A DNA stretch of 64,000 nt, from assembly GCA_030268105.1 (NCBI GenBank), contig BSDZ01000016.1:627501-691500 (forward strand). The letters run 5' to 3'. The DNA is from Volvox africanus (taxonomy: Eukaryota; Chlorophyta; Chlorophyceae; Chlamydomonadales; Volvocaceae). The notes below the pieces were generated by a model. It was not told the DNA's origin. It saw nothing but the letters and a program-made list of their open reading frames with translations, and made no database searches. A program made the position numbers and the translations under genes. Below, in pieces: positions 36,899-49,014 of this stretch (positions within the stretch are counted from its first letter, which is position 1; every line of letters starts with the position of its first letter).

Positions 36899-39800
36899 AT
36901 GCACGCAAAATTACTTGCACGTCAACCTTTGCAAGCTGCAGTCGCTGTGCATAGGTGCGCAGCGCGACATGCAAGAGCGGTCATGACTTTAGTGCGATCA
37001 ACGACACAACCAAGTAAGCACGCGGCGAGCTCCATTCTTTGTCCATCGCCCTCTATTATTGGTTCTCAGTTGTTGTGCAGCCAGCTGTTCTACAGTATTG
37101 AAGCCCGAAGTTTCGCACATATTAAGAACAGCAGAGGTGCGCAACTTTTGTCATCCAGTCTCTGTAACGCGCCGACACAGGCCATGAGGACCGTGTAAGC
37201 TTACCGCTTTAATCTATTCACAGGCCATATGCTTCGATGTAGATAGCACTTTGTAAGTTTAAACGCAAATTATTATTTTGAGCAATTGAATAAGTCAAGT
37301 CCGTCAATAAGCTCACCCAATCTTTCTGAATCCATCTGCTGCAGTTGCGAAGACGAGTCTATCGATGAGCTCGCGGCTTACCTGGGAGTGGGAGAGCAGG
37401 TCGCGGCTCTCACGGCCAAGTGGGTCGCTGGCCATAGGGCCTGCGTCGCGGGGACGGGGAGATGGAGCACGTATTAGGGAAAATGTACGGGCTGGTACAT
37501 ATTACCTGAGCTTATCATGGTCAAACGCACCACTTCGGACATCCACTCCTTCAAGCGAAGCGACCATTGCCATCCTCCTGGCGACACCTGCTTCACTGAA
37601 CCACGAGGCCGAATGACCTGGGCCAATTACTTGGACTGCAGGCTACCACGCATATTGGTGCTACCTTTTTACACCCGACCCTCATTCAGAGCGCAAATCT
37701 AGCTATGTAAGACACTTCCTCCATGCCCTCCTCTTACCCCGCTACCCCGCCTCTCTTGTCCCTCCCCTTCCCTCTCCTCGAACTCCTCTGTCCTCCCGCA
37801 CAGGGCCATGGGGGGTACGGTGGAGTTCAAGGACGCACTGCGAACGAGGCTGGGGGTGATGCAACCCACCAGGGCGGCTTTGGACGCTTTCCTGCACGAC
37901 CACCCGCACCGAGTAACTCGGGGTGAGGGGTGGGGAGCAGGGGGAGAGGAGAGAAAGGGCAGGTAGCGGGGAAGGCCCTCATCAATCGGATCAGACCAGA
38001 CCACTGCGTCATGTGGGATGGCGATCACGCAGGTGGTGTCTCCCAAGAGAGCCCTCATCGGCAGCCGTTTGAGCCCAACCCCTTCCCCCCCTGGACTCGC
38101 ACGAAACACCTGACACGACTTCCTGAGGTTCCTATCCTCCATTTGATCCCCAATGCGGCCTCACCAGACCCTGCCTCACATAGGGCCTCACTATCACATA
38201 AGGCATATTATACGGCGCCATATCTATTATTTCCCATCCCCAACTCCAACCCCAAATCCATTCCCAAAGGTATTCCGGAGCTGGTGGCGCTGTTGCGCTC
38301 CCGGGGTCAGGAGGTATTCCTGGTGTCGGGGGGGTTTCGACAGGTGCGCATACCGGGTAGGGATGTGTTAGAGCGTCTAGCTCTAGAATTCGTAGTAAAA
38401 GGTTCACCGAAGTAAAACAAAGTCTCAGGACGGTTACGACCCGTCGAGCACAGGTTTCGTTCTTAGAATTCTAATCTCCTCCTAGCTTCCTCCCAAGGGC
38501 ATTAAATGCTCTTGTTTCACAGGAGGCTGAAACGACTTCTGTACGGTTCGGTGTCTCCTCGCTTCGAAGGTTACCCTCAAAAGCCGAAGAGTCTTTCTAG
38601 CATCCAAGCGCTTCACCACTACGCCTGGTCATTTCACGTTACAGCCCTTGTTTAGACTATCTTTATGTAACATCGCGAACATGAAATAAACTTTCGTTTA
38701 TTTCGCCTTAGATGCTACAACAGGATGGGGGGGAGAGACTGCGGATGGGGGCACACGCCTGGGTGCAAATAGGGATGCATGTAGGGAAGTACCAAAGCCC
38801 ACAAGAAACAGTTGACAGTCAACAGTAAAGCGTTTTTTTACTGTAAACAGTCGACATGAGAGTCATGTGAGTCAACGGTCAAGAGCCCTTTTTTAAAACC
38901 CGTACAGACCACGCCGTACCCCGTGCCGACAGATCATCCACCCCTTGGCCGAGGCTCTTGGGATCCCCCTCTCCCACGTCTTCGCCAACTCCATTCTCTT
39001 TGATGTGAGTGAATCCACTGCACCGGAGTTCATGATCAAATAGTGTACGACATGAATACAACGGCGTCACGTTTCGGGATCTTTCTGGATGTTAAGATGC
39101 TTTTGAGTATTGCCGCCTTCCTGAACCCGTAGGGGACCTCCGTATATGTGACCCCATGCTGCCAGCAGGGCGGAGAGGGAGGGCCCTGACCGCACCATAA
39201 TCACCCAGCGGAATCACATCCCAAGGACCTTACCCCCGGCCCCTCCCCATCCGCCTTCCTGCTTTCCTCTGCCCGTCTCATTCCTGCGCTTACCCTCACA
39301 CTCACAAACGCATCCGGAAGGCGGAGGGTAAGTACGCGGGATTCGACGAGAGCGAGTTCACCTGCCGCAGCGGGGGCAAGCCAGCGGCCATCCGACACAT
39401 CAAGGTGGGAAGGTGGAAGGAAGAGGGAAAGGCGGTAGAAGGGGGAGCGTGGTGCCGTACCGGCATGCGTGCTCGGATGACCCGCGGGAGCTCTCGGTAC
39501 ACTGCTGCCGCTCCCCTTCCCCGCGTTTTCCCCGCCTTTGACACTGGTTTTGACGCTCTTTTTGGAATTTTTGGATTTCGCTGCCGCTCTCTGATGAGAC
39601 ACTTCCCAGTCTCTCCCCACCCCTCCCCACCCCCCTCCGGCCTCACTCCCGCCACCCGAGCTTGTCTCGGGTTAACCTGCCCGTGAACGTGCGCCATTCA
39701 CATCTTTGATGCTCTCCAACCGTTATTGCTCCTAACCAATGCGCGGTACCACGGGATTCATGTTACCCGATTTATCCGGACTGCCGTACATGTAGGAGAA

Positions 39801-40659
39801 GTATGGGTACGACAGTGTCGTGATGGTTGGCGACGGTGCCACCGACATGGAAGCTAGGCTGGAAGGGGCTGCCAGCTTATTTGTCGGGTATGAAGGGGTG
39901 AAGGTCCGGGAGGGGGCCCGGAGTGTAGATAGGTAGATAGATAGGTAGGAAAGTGGGTAAATAGACAGATAGGGACCGGAGGTGGGAAGGGAGAAGGGAG
40001 AGACGAGGGACTCAAGAGAGAGAAAAAGAGGTGGAGGCCAGGCCAGGCACTTTTTTTATGAACCACAGCTGGTCAGGTCCTCTTGAGTTGTTTACATACG
40101 CGAGCTGATGTGGTTGGGCCGTTTCCTGTTGGCAGTTGGGTACTTGGGACAGTCACGCGGGGAAGTGGAAGTTGTCGTTTGGAGGATAACTCATTTAGAA
40201 AACGAAAAGTCCTGCTTCAATTTAAGTGAGCATCAGATTTCTCAGATGTTTCAAGATTAGAAGCGAGCTTCGAAATATCGGGGCCGTGGGCTCTGCCAAG
40301 GCGCCCTTCGGCCACATAACCTATAGGGCCCATTAACAAACGAAAGGGCAGCAGACGGACGAGCGAACCTAAAAGGTCCTCTCTCCACTCCTCGGCTAAC
40401 CCACTCCCATTAGTTCTCTTACTCACCTGCATCTTTGTACCACCCAACCCAATATTTGCACCAGCATCAACACAGCTGGCCAACCACCCTAGAACTAAAA
40501 ATGCCATGTCCCTCGCCTCCCCTTCCCGATGGCGAATGGCGCAAACCCGTGCCTTGTGGTAGGTACGGCGGCGTTGTAGTCCGCAAAAACATCGCGGAGA
40601 AGGCAGACTGGTACATTATGGACATCCAGCAACTCATTGATGCCCTCCAAAAGCACTGA
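36899..40659 (+). CDS. PSP: Phosphoserine phosphatase (EC 3.1.3.3), probably plastid-targeted
   Basis: Catalyses the last step of the phosphorylated serine pathway: 3-phosphoserine to serine plus phosphate. Nine exons join in phase to 311 residues: 36899-37192, 37224-37252, 37345-37419, 37804-37922, 38270-38343, 38933-39004, 39321-39404, 39796-39887, 40563-40659. Residues 1-98 are Ala/Arg/Ser-rich and look like a transit peptide. HAD motifs: FDVDST with nucleophile D103 and D105; VSGGFRQ at 191-197; RSGGK with K241; GDGATD at 261-266. Cap segments DELAAYLGVG and TAKAMGGTVEFKDAL also match plant PSPs, which are close to this length (about 295). The first donor used is GTGTAA, which keeps the leader in one exon. 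Plastid location is inferred by analogy. Confidence 0.92.
38367..38719 (+). mobile_element. Dispersed intronic repeat element, copy 1
   Basis: About 353 bp from GTTAGAGCGTCTAGC to GATGCTACAAC, in the fifth intron of the phosphoserine phosphatase gene. A diverged copy is at 49073-49440. Shared internal words include TTCCTCCCAAGGGCATTAAA and TCGCTTCGAAGGTTACCCTC. Coding potential is not visible. The size and intronic locations suggest a SINE- or MITE-like non-autonomous element, but I see no clear box A/B or terminal inverted repeats. Confidence 0.65.
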
Positions 40660-40765
40660 CGGCCGTACACAGGCCTCGCTCGTACACTGACGGCCGTACT
40701 TGAAGGCTCCATGAGCTCCATTCCGCGTGCTTATCGTTCCCCCAGCCATCAGGTTCTTGTCGGTC

Positions 40766-40770
40766 TGTAA
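40766..40770 (+). terminator. TGTAA polyadenylation signal of phosphoserine phosphatase
   Basis: First TGTAA after the stop at 40657-40659, giving a 3'UTR of about 120 bp. Confidence 0.55.
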
Positions 40771-40784
40771 CCGCCACCACCGGC

Positions 40785-43430
40785 GGAGTAACGCACGCGC
40801 CATGTGAAGATGGGACCTATTGAAGTTAGCGTGTGCAGCAGCTGGGTGCGAGGGGACGCCCGCAGCTTTAGCATAAACCGACACATGTCAGGGCCCACAA
40901 ACCCATTTACGGCTGTGAACATGTTCCCAGATTCTAGGGGCGCACGGATGGATGAAGATGATCCCCTTTCCTTACTGTCTATCCTCGCCCCAGTGGGAGG
41001 CTTTGCGGGCCTTTGGGGCCGGGGCGTTTCGATCCCGATCAGGCCCATAAGGCCCTCAAAGTGCAGGCGACGGCGACTGTTTGTTCATGAGTAACGTCAG
41101 CGTGAGGATTTCCTTTTCTTGCAGTACCGGATAGGAGCTTTATTCAGCCATATCCACATCAACGTTAATATCAACATCCATATCCAGAATCTATGTTACT
41201 TTTATACTTATATAGCGTTACATTGTTTGAGATTCACGACCTCGAAAGTGAGGGCTCCCAGGGGTTTTGGGGTCTTCTCTTCGCGCTGCTGCGAGCTCTT
41301 CAGACTGGATTAGGAACTGTACGGCAGGCTGTACGGCGCTGTAAACATGTGCCACTGTTTTGCCGCCGTCCTGTGGAAAAGCGTGTCGGTGGAGCCCAGC
41401 TGGCACGCGCTGTGCACTTACATTCCGTACTTGGAGCAGTGCGGTACAATATATTGCGCATGTTGTTGAAAATTCTTAGAGACTGTGACGTACCTCTGGC
41501 ATGTTAGGTATAATATGGTACTGCTGTTTCTGCGATTTCCAGTAATTACGGGTGGGGGTGTCGCTCACCGGCTTAAGAGGCAAGTATTGCTCCACAGCTC
41601 CTGCCGCGTTGCCAGTAAGACGATGAGCTGGCAAGCCTAAATTTAACAATGTAGGACAGTTTTCTAATCTGTGCCGTACACATTTACAACATTAAGGTAC
41701 GGCATGCAACTCATGAGTGCCCCTGGGCGCCGTCGTATGAAGGTACACAGAGAACTGTCACAACACTTGGAAAGGCGCCAATTTCCCGTACCTTTGTACC
41801 AAGCACCAACTAACACCACTCAACCGACAAACACACAACCATCTAGCCCACCTTCGGGACCCCTGCTATCACACCAATACCTCGACGTGCCGTTCCCGAT
41901 TACCCCTTACATTGTACGATGTACGATTGTACTGCATGTGCCACGTATAAGACATAAAGATCGGATGCCTCTTTTGGAATGATCGGCATAATGGAAAACA
42001 TGAGTACAGCAGCAGCAGACCCTAGCCTTTCATGCGTAGACTGGCCAGGGGTCACTGACGCATCAACAATTAATCAACAACTGTCAACTCCCAACGATCA
42101 GTCCAAGCCGAGCATCCGACTTTGCCACGTTCAGCAGAGCCGCCAATCGCGTTACCCTCTTCCCGTGAGCTGTGAGCGAACTGTCGGCTGTACGGCAACT
42201 CTCAGTGGGTTTCCCCCACATCGTATCGTGCACGTGTGTGTAGGTACTGCGCATATGGGATGCCGTACTCACGCGGCCTTTCTGCTGTAACAGCTCGTCC
42301 AAGGTCCATCGGGCCCATAACTACGAACCCAGCCGCACTCCATCAACGTGATGAGTAACAGTATTAATACCCGCGGGCACAAGAACCCACCTCACCGCAG
42401 CAGAAAAGGGAGGAGGGGAGGAGGGAGGGGGAATGTTGGGGAAATAACAGAGCGGAGGGTAGGAGGCGAAAACTGCACCAAACTTGCTTAGGGGCAGAGC
42501 TGTAGCTTAGAAGTAAACCAAAAACACTTGTTCCAACGACGGATTGGGTGATGGGGAGGGAGGGGGAGAGGCGGGCAAGGAGATGGAGATGGAGTGGTGT
42601 GATACAAGAGAAAAGAAGGAAAAAAGACACAGACGGCCCCACACCCATGCGTGTTTCCGGGTGGTAGCCTGGTGCACGTGATGATGTGTGGACACCTGAA
42701 CAGGTGGTGGACACGCCGGCCGACCATCCAACCGAATTGCTGCGACGATGAAAGTCCAGCAAACGAAAACGGACACACAGATGAACGGACGTACGACATA
42801 CAACCAACAAACAGAAATACGTACGTATGTACGCACCAGCTCAAACAATTCACAGTTCATATCACCACGACGCTTTTCCCCTCCCTTCCGTCAGAAGAAA
42901 ATGGACAGAAAGACGGATTCATAATCCAAACAATAGCAACTCCAATGCGCATCAGCACCGTCTCTTCGCAAGAAATGGAGGCTACTTAAAATCGCATTTT
43001 TTATCCCGTACGTTCCATGCAGCACTTATCAGGAATCGCAGTCCGATTCACCGTACCACCGTGCCGTACCGGTCGACTGGTTTTGCAACGAAAACCGATT
43101 GTGGTACCGATTCGTAAACCCTATTGTAGTTCTGATGATACGTTGACGTCAACGGATTTGGGCCTTAAATCAATAAAATAAAACCAACCCGCCGGCGGGA
43201 CAATATGACATCCGGCAGCCATGCCTGATGCAATATGATATTAGAAAGTTGTCCTTACAATGGCCGCAACTTTGAATGAACTGGGTGGTCAACATCGCAA
43301 CCACCTTTGAACCCGAGTAACGAACAACGAACAATACCAGCGCAGATTTCCCCTTCTTTCCCCCCTTCCCTTATCCCCCGTTTCAAGTGACGACCCCCGC
43401 AATGGACCGTCAACTAATGGCGGTCTCCAT
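40785..43430. other. Convergent intergenic region between phosphoserine phosphatase and Ca2+-ATPase
   Basis: No recognised gene. Several ORFs of 90-150 codons on both strands overlap each other and show no motif; those at 42.36-42.86 kb on the minus strand are Ser/Pro/His-rich translations of a purine-rich + strand. Confidence 0.4.
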
Positions 43431-43435
43431 TTACA
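43431..43435 (-). terminator. Candidate TGTAA polyadenylation signal of the Ca2+-ATPase gene
   Basis: TTACA on the + strand, the first TGTAA on the minus strand after the stop at 43965, giving a 3'UTR of about 530 bp. A second one lies at 43255-43259. Confidence 0.45.
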
Positions 43436-43964
43436 TCATCTCCTGAATCCGCACCCAGGTGTAGAACCTTTACCGATTCACGGAATCGTTTTCGGCTCCG
43501 AATCCGGCCAAACAGGTACAGGGCGGTCAATCCGGAGACCCACTACATGTCAAATATGCCCCCGCGCCGCGCGCAGGCGGGCGCCTTCGTAATAGCTGCA
43601 ATAGGTCATGGCAATGCCTCTGCTCTAACACGTCGATCATGTCGTATCATACATCGTACACGGAGATTGTGCCTGTGTATCTTGCGTCTGTCCGTACAGC
43701 TTCCTGTGCTTCCTGTTGCTCTTGAGTTCGTTCCGGACTTAGTCAGGGCCCTGCACGGTGGCTCCAGGGAGGGGCGGCTGCCTCGCCCGCCTGCTCAGTC
43801 CTCCTCTGTGTGATGGCGCTGCGCCGCAAACCCCTGTCCCCCCGGCCACTACCCCAGTCCCCAGGTGGGGTGGGGCCCCTGTTCCTCATTTCCGCGAGAT
43901 TCATATCCCCACGTCTCTCTTTCCCCTTTTCGCGTCGTACATTTATCTCTTCCGTCAGGAGACG

Positions 43965-46900
43965 TTACCCACCTCCCGTGTCGATACACCTGCCTTCAGC
44001 CCCCGCCCCAGCTCCCACATTGATACCCCGCAACAGCCCGCGAACCAAAAGCGTGGCCGCACCTAGGCCGCAACATAGGGCCCATTGCGCCGCTGTCAGG
44101 GGTGTCGTATTGAACGCTTCGCCGCCGTACTGTACGATAACGTACTGCAGTACTGCCTCTCCCCCCACGATGGCAAGGAACAGGGGATGGGCGGCGAGTC
44201 CCTCCAGGATGTTGACCTCATCGCGAACTCGTCTGCGATAGCGCATCAGAGCGGAGTTGACACCGGCAGACGGACGGACGAACAAATGCATGGCGTGAAG
44301 CTGAGAAGTCAACGTACCGTACCGTTTGTTGACGGTTATTCACACGGACAGCTCATACATTACTTGATATCCTGATATTCTTGCATACTGCAAAATGTGT
44401 AGAGTCTACGTAATATATGCCACTCTTCTTACCAGAGAGATAGTGCATTATAAACATCAGTGGCAGAAATAGCTGTGGAATAGTAGCGATAAAACGCTCA
44501 AAGCAAGGAGGGTTACTAAATAAATTACCCCTGAGGACCATATACTGATAAAAATTCTTAAAATGTTTGAATTGGCTAAAATGGTAAGTAGAATTACTGA
44601 TGACATGTACAAATAAACAAGTAGGAATTTTAATGGACAAGATTAAAAAACATAATCAGATAATAGCCGCTGCAAAAGCAGATGGATGAATGTAAAAACA
44701 GCGCGTAAATATTTACGGATTGGCAAACTGCCAAGTGAATTAAAGAAAGCTCGTAAATACAGGACCCGTAAGGATCCATTCATAGAGCACTGGAGCGAAA
44801 TAGAAACAATGCTAGAGTCAGCTCCTGAATTACAAGCAACAACACTACTGCCGTATTTGATTGGAAAGTATCCCGGATAGTAGCTAACTCACCGACAATT
44901 GAACTGGTTAAAGAGCTGCATTTGTACGAACGCATTAAAGACCAGCGTCATCTCCAGCAAGTGATGTTGGCCGCCGCCGCCGCCGCCGCCGCCAAACAGC
45001 GAAGCCAGTATGCTATCCAGGACACCTCCGGCGGGCGACACAGCGGCGGCACTGCCGCTGTATTGCTGCAGGGCCGCCAGCATGCCGTACAGTACGGCAA
45101 GCTGGAAGGCCGATTGGCCGATGATGTGCTTCAGAACGGTTGGCGTTACGAGCGGGTCGTGGGGTCGGTTGGGGGAAGCGTCCAGCATTGCCTCTGCAAG
45201 TGTGGCAACAAACAAGGCAACTGGTTTGGTCACCATTTCATTTGCTGTATTACAACCTTGAAGACGAAATAGCTGAAATGCCCGTCCATTAACGTCATTC
45301 TTTATCGTACAACAAACCTAAGAGATATAGAAGTTGATATCACTTTTCTGTCATCGTATAAAAAATTCACACGATCTTCCACGTAGGTTTAACATCCAAA
45401 TTAAATCCAGGTCCAGGTTCTCGAGAAATTCAAGATGAATCCAAATGCAGATCCAGATCCGAAATCCTAGGTTCCAATCCCCACCAACCGTTCGGCGCTT
45501 CAGTGGCGAGTGCGAGGGAGGCGAGAGAGTCCATTATGAGGTTAACCCACAACATCTGTACGGCAGACAGCGGGGAGTAACGGAGCCAAACCGCGCCGCC
45601 GGCCGCAACTGCAACTGCCACCTGACCAGTGTGTGGGGGGTATGGGGGTGTGGGGTTGGGGGCGGCCGGGAGGGGTTACGGGGGATTGGGGTGTGCGTCG
45701 GAAGCATGGGAAGAAGAAAACCCTAAGTTGGGGCACACGACAACAACGAATTTCTAAAACCATTTTTACCTGGTTTTTTTACGGGTTCGACCCTGCCGTA
45801 CCTGTCTGGCGGGAATCGGACGTCAACTACCAGCTGCGAAAACATTTGCTAAATCCTTTGTAAAAAAAGTGTCCGCTTTATGGAGCCTTACTCTGTAGTG
45901 CGTATGGTAGGCTCGGTGACTGTAGAATTGCAGCTGCCATTGTACGACATGTTACGTCCCTCAAACCTCATGAGCTTCAATCAGATCAGAAAATAACGTA
46001 AATAACCTCCTCGTACCCCTCCTCGTACCCCTCCTCGTATCGCTCCTCGTACCCCTCCTCGTATCCCTCCTCGTACCCCTCCTCGTACCCCTCCTCGTAT
46101 CGCTCCTCGTACCCCTCCTCGTATCCCTCCTCGTAACCCCCCCTCGCCCTGAGCCATACTACCATCATCATCCGCACCCTCCCCCTTGCTCCCCCCACCC
46201 TCCCCCATCCCAACCCCCAACCCGACCGCGCAACCCGACGTACCACATTGGCTGTCAGCTGGAACTGGAGGAAGCGGGTGACGGAGGCGTACACGTTACG
46301 ACCCCACGCCACCGCCGAAACGATGGACGTGAAGGACGAGTCCAGAAGCAGGATGTCCGCAGCCTCGCTGGAAATGAACATGGGGAGGGGGGTTGGCGGA
46401 CGAGGGGAGGAAGAGGCCACGAGCGACGTCGTTGGGTGTTGAGCTCAGGGCAAGAGGTCAGGGCATGACGTCGGATGACGCATCGCCTTCCTTCCCCCCA
46501 TGAGCTTGTTTGCCAGCTCGAAAGATAAACATACACATACACATACTGCCATCTCCCATCCCGCCATCCCTGCACCCCGCCAACCCCCCTCAAACCCTGC
46601 ACCCCCTTCCCTGCATCCCGTAACTTGCCCACCCCTGCACCCCGCCCTCTCTTTTCGACTCCCCTTGCTCACCGCGCAATGGGCGTGCCGGAGACCATGC
46701 AGAACCCGACATCGGCTGCTGTCAACGCGGGCGCGTCGTTGGTACCGTCGCCCGTAACCGCAACCACCTGTTACGAGGCCAACCGCCAATCGTAAACCGC
46801 TCAGTCGGCGATGTTATAGGGTCAGGTAACAGAAAGAATGTGTGTATGTGTAAGTGTGTATGTGTATGTGTGTATTGTTGATTTCCATTCTTCCCGCGGC

Positions 46901-48982
46901 TGACTGATTTTATCCTTTCCCCCCCTGCCCCGCCCTCCCTCCCCCGCTACCCCTTCAATCACCTCTTCAGCCCGGCCCTCCTCTCGAAGCTTCCGCAGCG
47001 CCGAAACCACAACGAACTTGTCCCCGGGGCTGCAGCGTGCCAAAACGCGCAAGCGGGGCCAGAGCGCCAGGAACGCTGCCATGTCGACGCCGGCAGCAGC
47101 GCTATCGCCAGCGCCGCCAGTTCTGCCAGAATCTTGTAGCACCAGCTGACGGAACGTCGCGCCCTCCAACACCAAGTACGGCAACTGGTCAACAGGTGAC
47201 GTTACGACGTCAGCGGATAACGTCGACGGCGCCGTCGACGTCACTGTATCCAGCGATGGTGACGCCGCCAACGCGTCGGCCCGGATCGTGGCGCCAACAA
47301 CGGCGGCGGCGGTAGGGGGGTTTCTGGCGGCTTTGCTGGTTGCCGCCGTAACGGCGGCGGCGGCTGCTGCAGGCCCGGCGGCAACAAGGGCGCGTACGTC
47401 AACCTCTGGCGGCAGTATGCCAGCCTGTTGCGCTATGGAAGCGGCAGTGGTGACGTTGTCACCCGTCACCATGCGGACGGTGATGCCTGTGGTTGCGATA
47501 GCATCAGCGGCGGCGTCAATGACGCGATGGCGGCAATGGCAACGACATAACTCTATAGTAGTGTCAGCGGCACAGTAACGGCGTCGCATATGTCAAATGT
47601 GTAAGAGAGCCAAGCACCCTATCTTCCCTCGCACACCAAGCTGTTTCGCAATGGGCTTGTCATGTAAGTGCTCTTAAACAGCAGTACCAGGTCTCTCTTC
47701 TGGGTGCCGTACACCCCTGCACCATGGCCGTCTAACCCCTCCACAACCTGTCCCCAGAGAAAGAATGTTTTTCATTATTAATTAGTTTTATTACTTAATT
47801 TGGTTTTATCAATTTGAAACTGAAAACATCAAACGTTTTGTTCAATTATTTATATAAATTTCATTTTGGTGATCCATAATACCGACACATACCCATACCT
47901 CCGCCACGCGAAGGGCGCGGGCAGGCAGACAGATAGGTGTATCGAGTTCTTGCATTTAGCTGCTCCGTCGTACAGTACCGTACACTTACCTGCTCTCTGA
48001 CACGCGGCCACCGCGGCGGGCACCTCGGGTCTAAGCGGGTCCTCCAAACCCAGCAGCCCCACTAACACCAAGTCCTGAGAGAGAGAGAGAGAGAGAGAAA
48101 GGAGGGGGCGGGGCAGGTCAACGAAGAGAGACGAATACACGAGCAACCTGATACTGCCGCTGTAGAGACGGCGCTGCTATAAGGTACAATTACAAAACCA
48201 CCGTGATGTAATGGTTGATGATGACGGCTGGCCTCGTCCGACAAGGTTGCAGGCAATGAGGCGAGTGATATGTTGCCATCAACCATCTGGTCCTGCACCC
48301 CGTACTGCTGCTGTGCACAGCACAGCATGCATCGCAGAGTACATAGCATAGTACAGCACATCGCGCAGGTTGCAGTAAGACGCGCAGTAAGTACATTACA
48401 ATACAGCACAGCATAGCAGTCCTCATCGTTGCTAGTTGTCAACAGACAGCCTAAGCCATTTGTACACCAATACACGGACATAAACCAAACGGACAGGGCT
48501 GGTGAGAGCTGACAGTACGACACGTCATGAAGTACAAGCGGCTTACTTTCTCCAGGGATTCCGCGTCAAGAGAAAGAGTGGCTGCAGATCCTCCGAAGCC
48601 ATTTGCCGTATCGACGGCGCCGGCACGGCCGTACGATGCAGCTCCCCCCACGATGCCGTCAGTGGCGTTGGCTGGGGCGGCCGCTGCCGGCGTCGGCGCC
48701 GCTGTTGGGGGTGTCGTATCTCGCATGGGTACGAGCATATCTCGATAAGCCAATGCCAGAAGACGAAGCGAGCCACCGCCCTGATCTGTTAGGCAGATAA
48801 TTGCGGGAATAAATCGCTCAATACAAATGTACACAAAACAGAGAAAAAAAGTGTATTATGTAAACAGACGAATAACCCGCGTCATACATGGATGCGCACG
48901 ATCCATCGATCAACCTGCATGCCTGTTTAGGATACACCCCTGTTGCCGTGTCATCATTCTGTATTGTTATAGATAGATAGAT

Positions 48983-49014
<32 letters not shown>

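Noticed and set aside
45981..46220. Repeat-rich minus ORFs ([14 protein letters not shown]) over the 12-bp minisatellite
   Set aside because: All frames are open because of the repeat; it lies in an intron. It is also not a CRISPR array, as there are no unique spacers.
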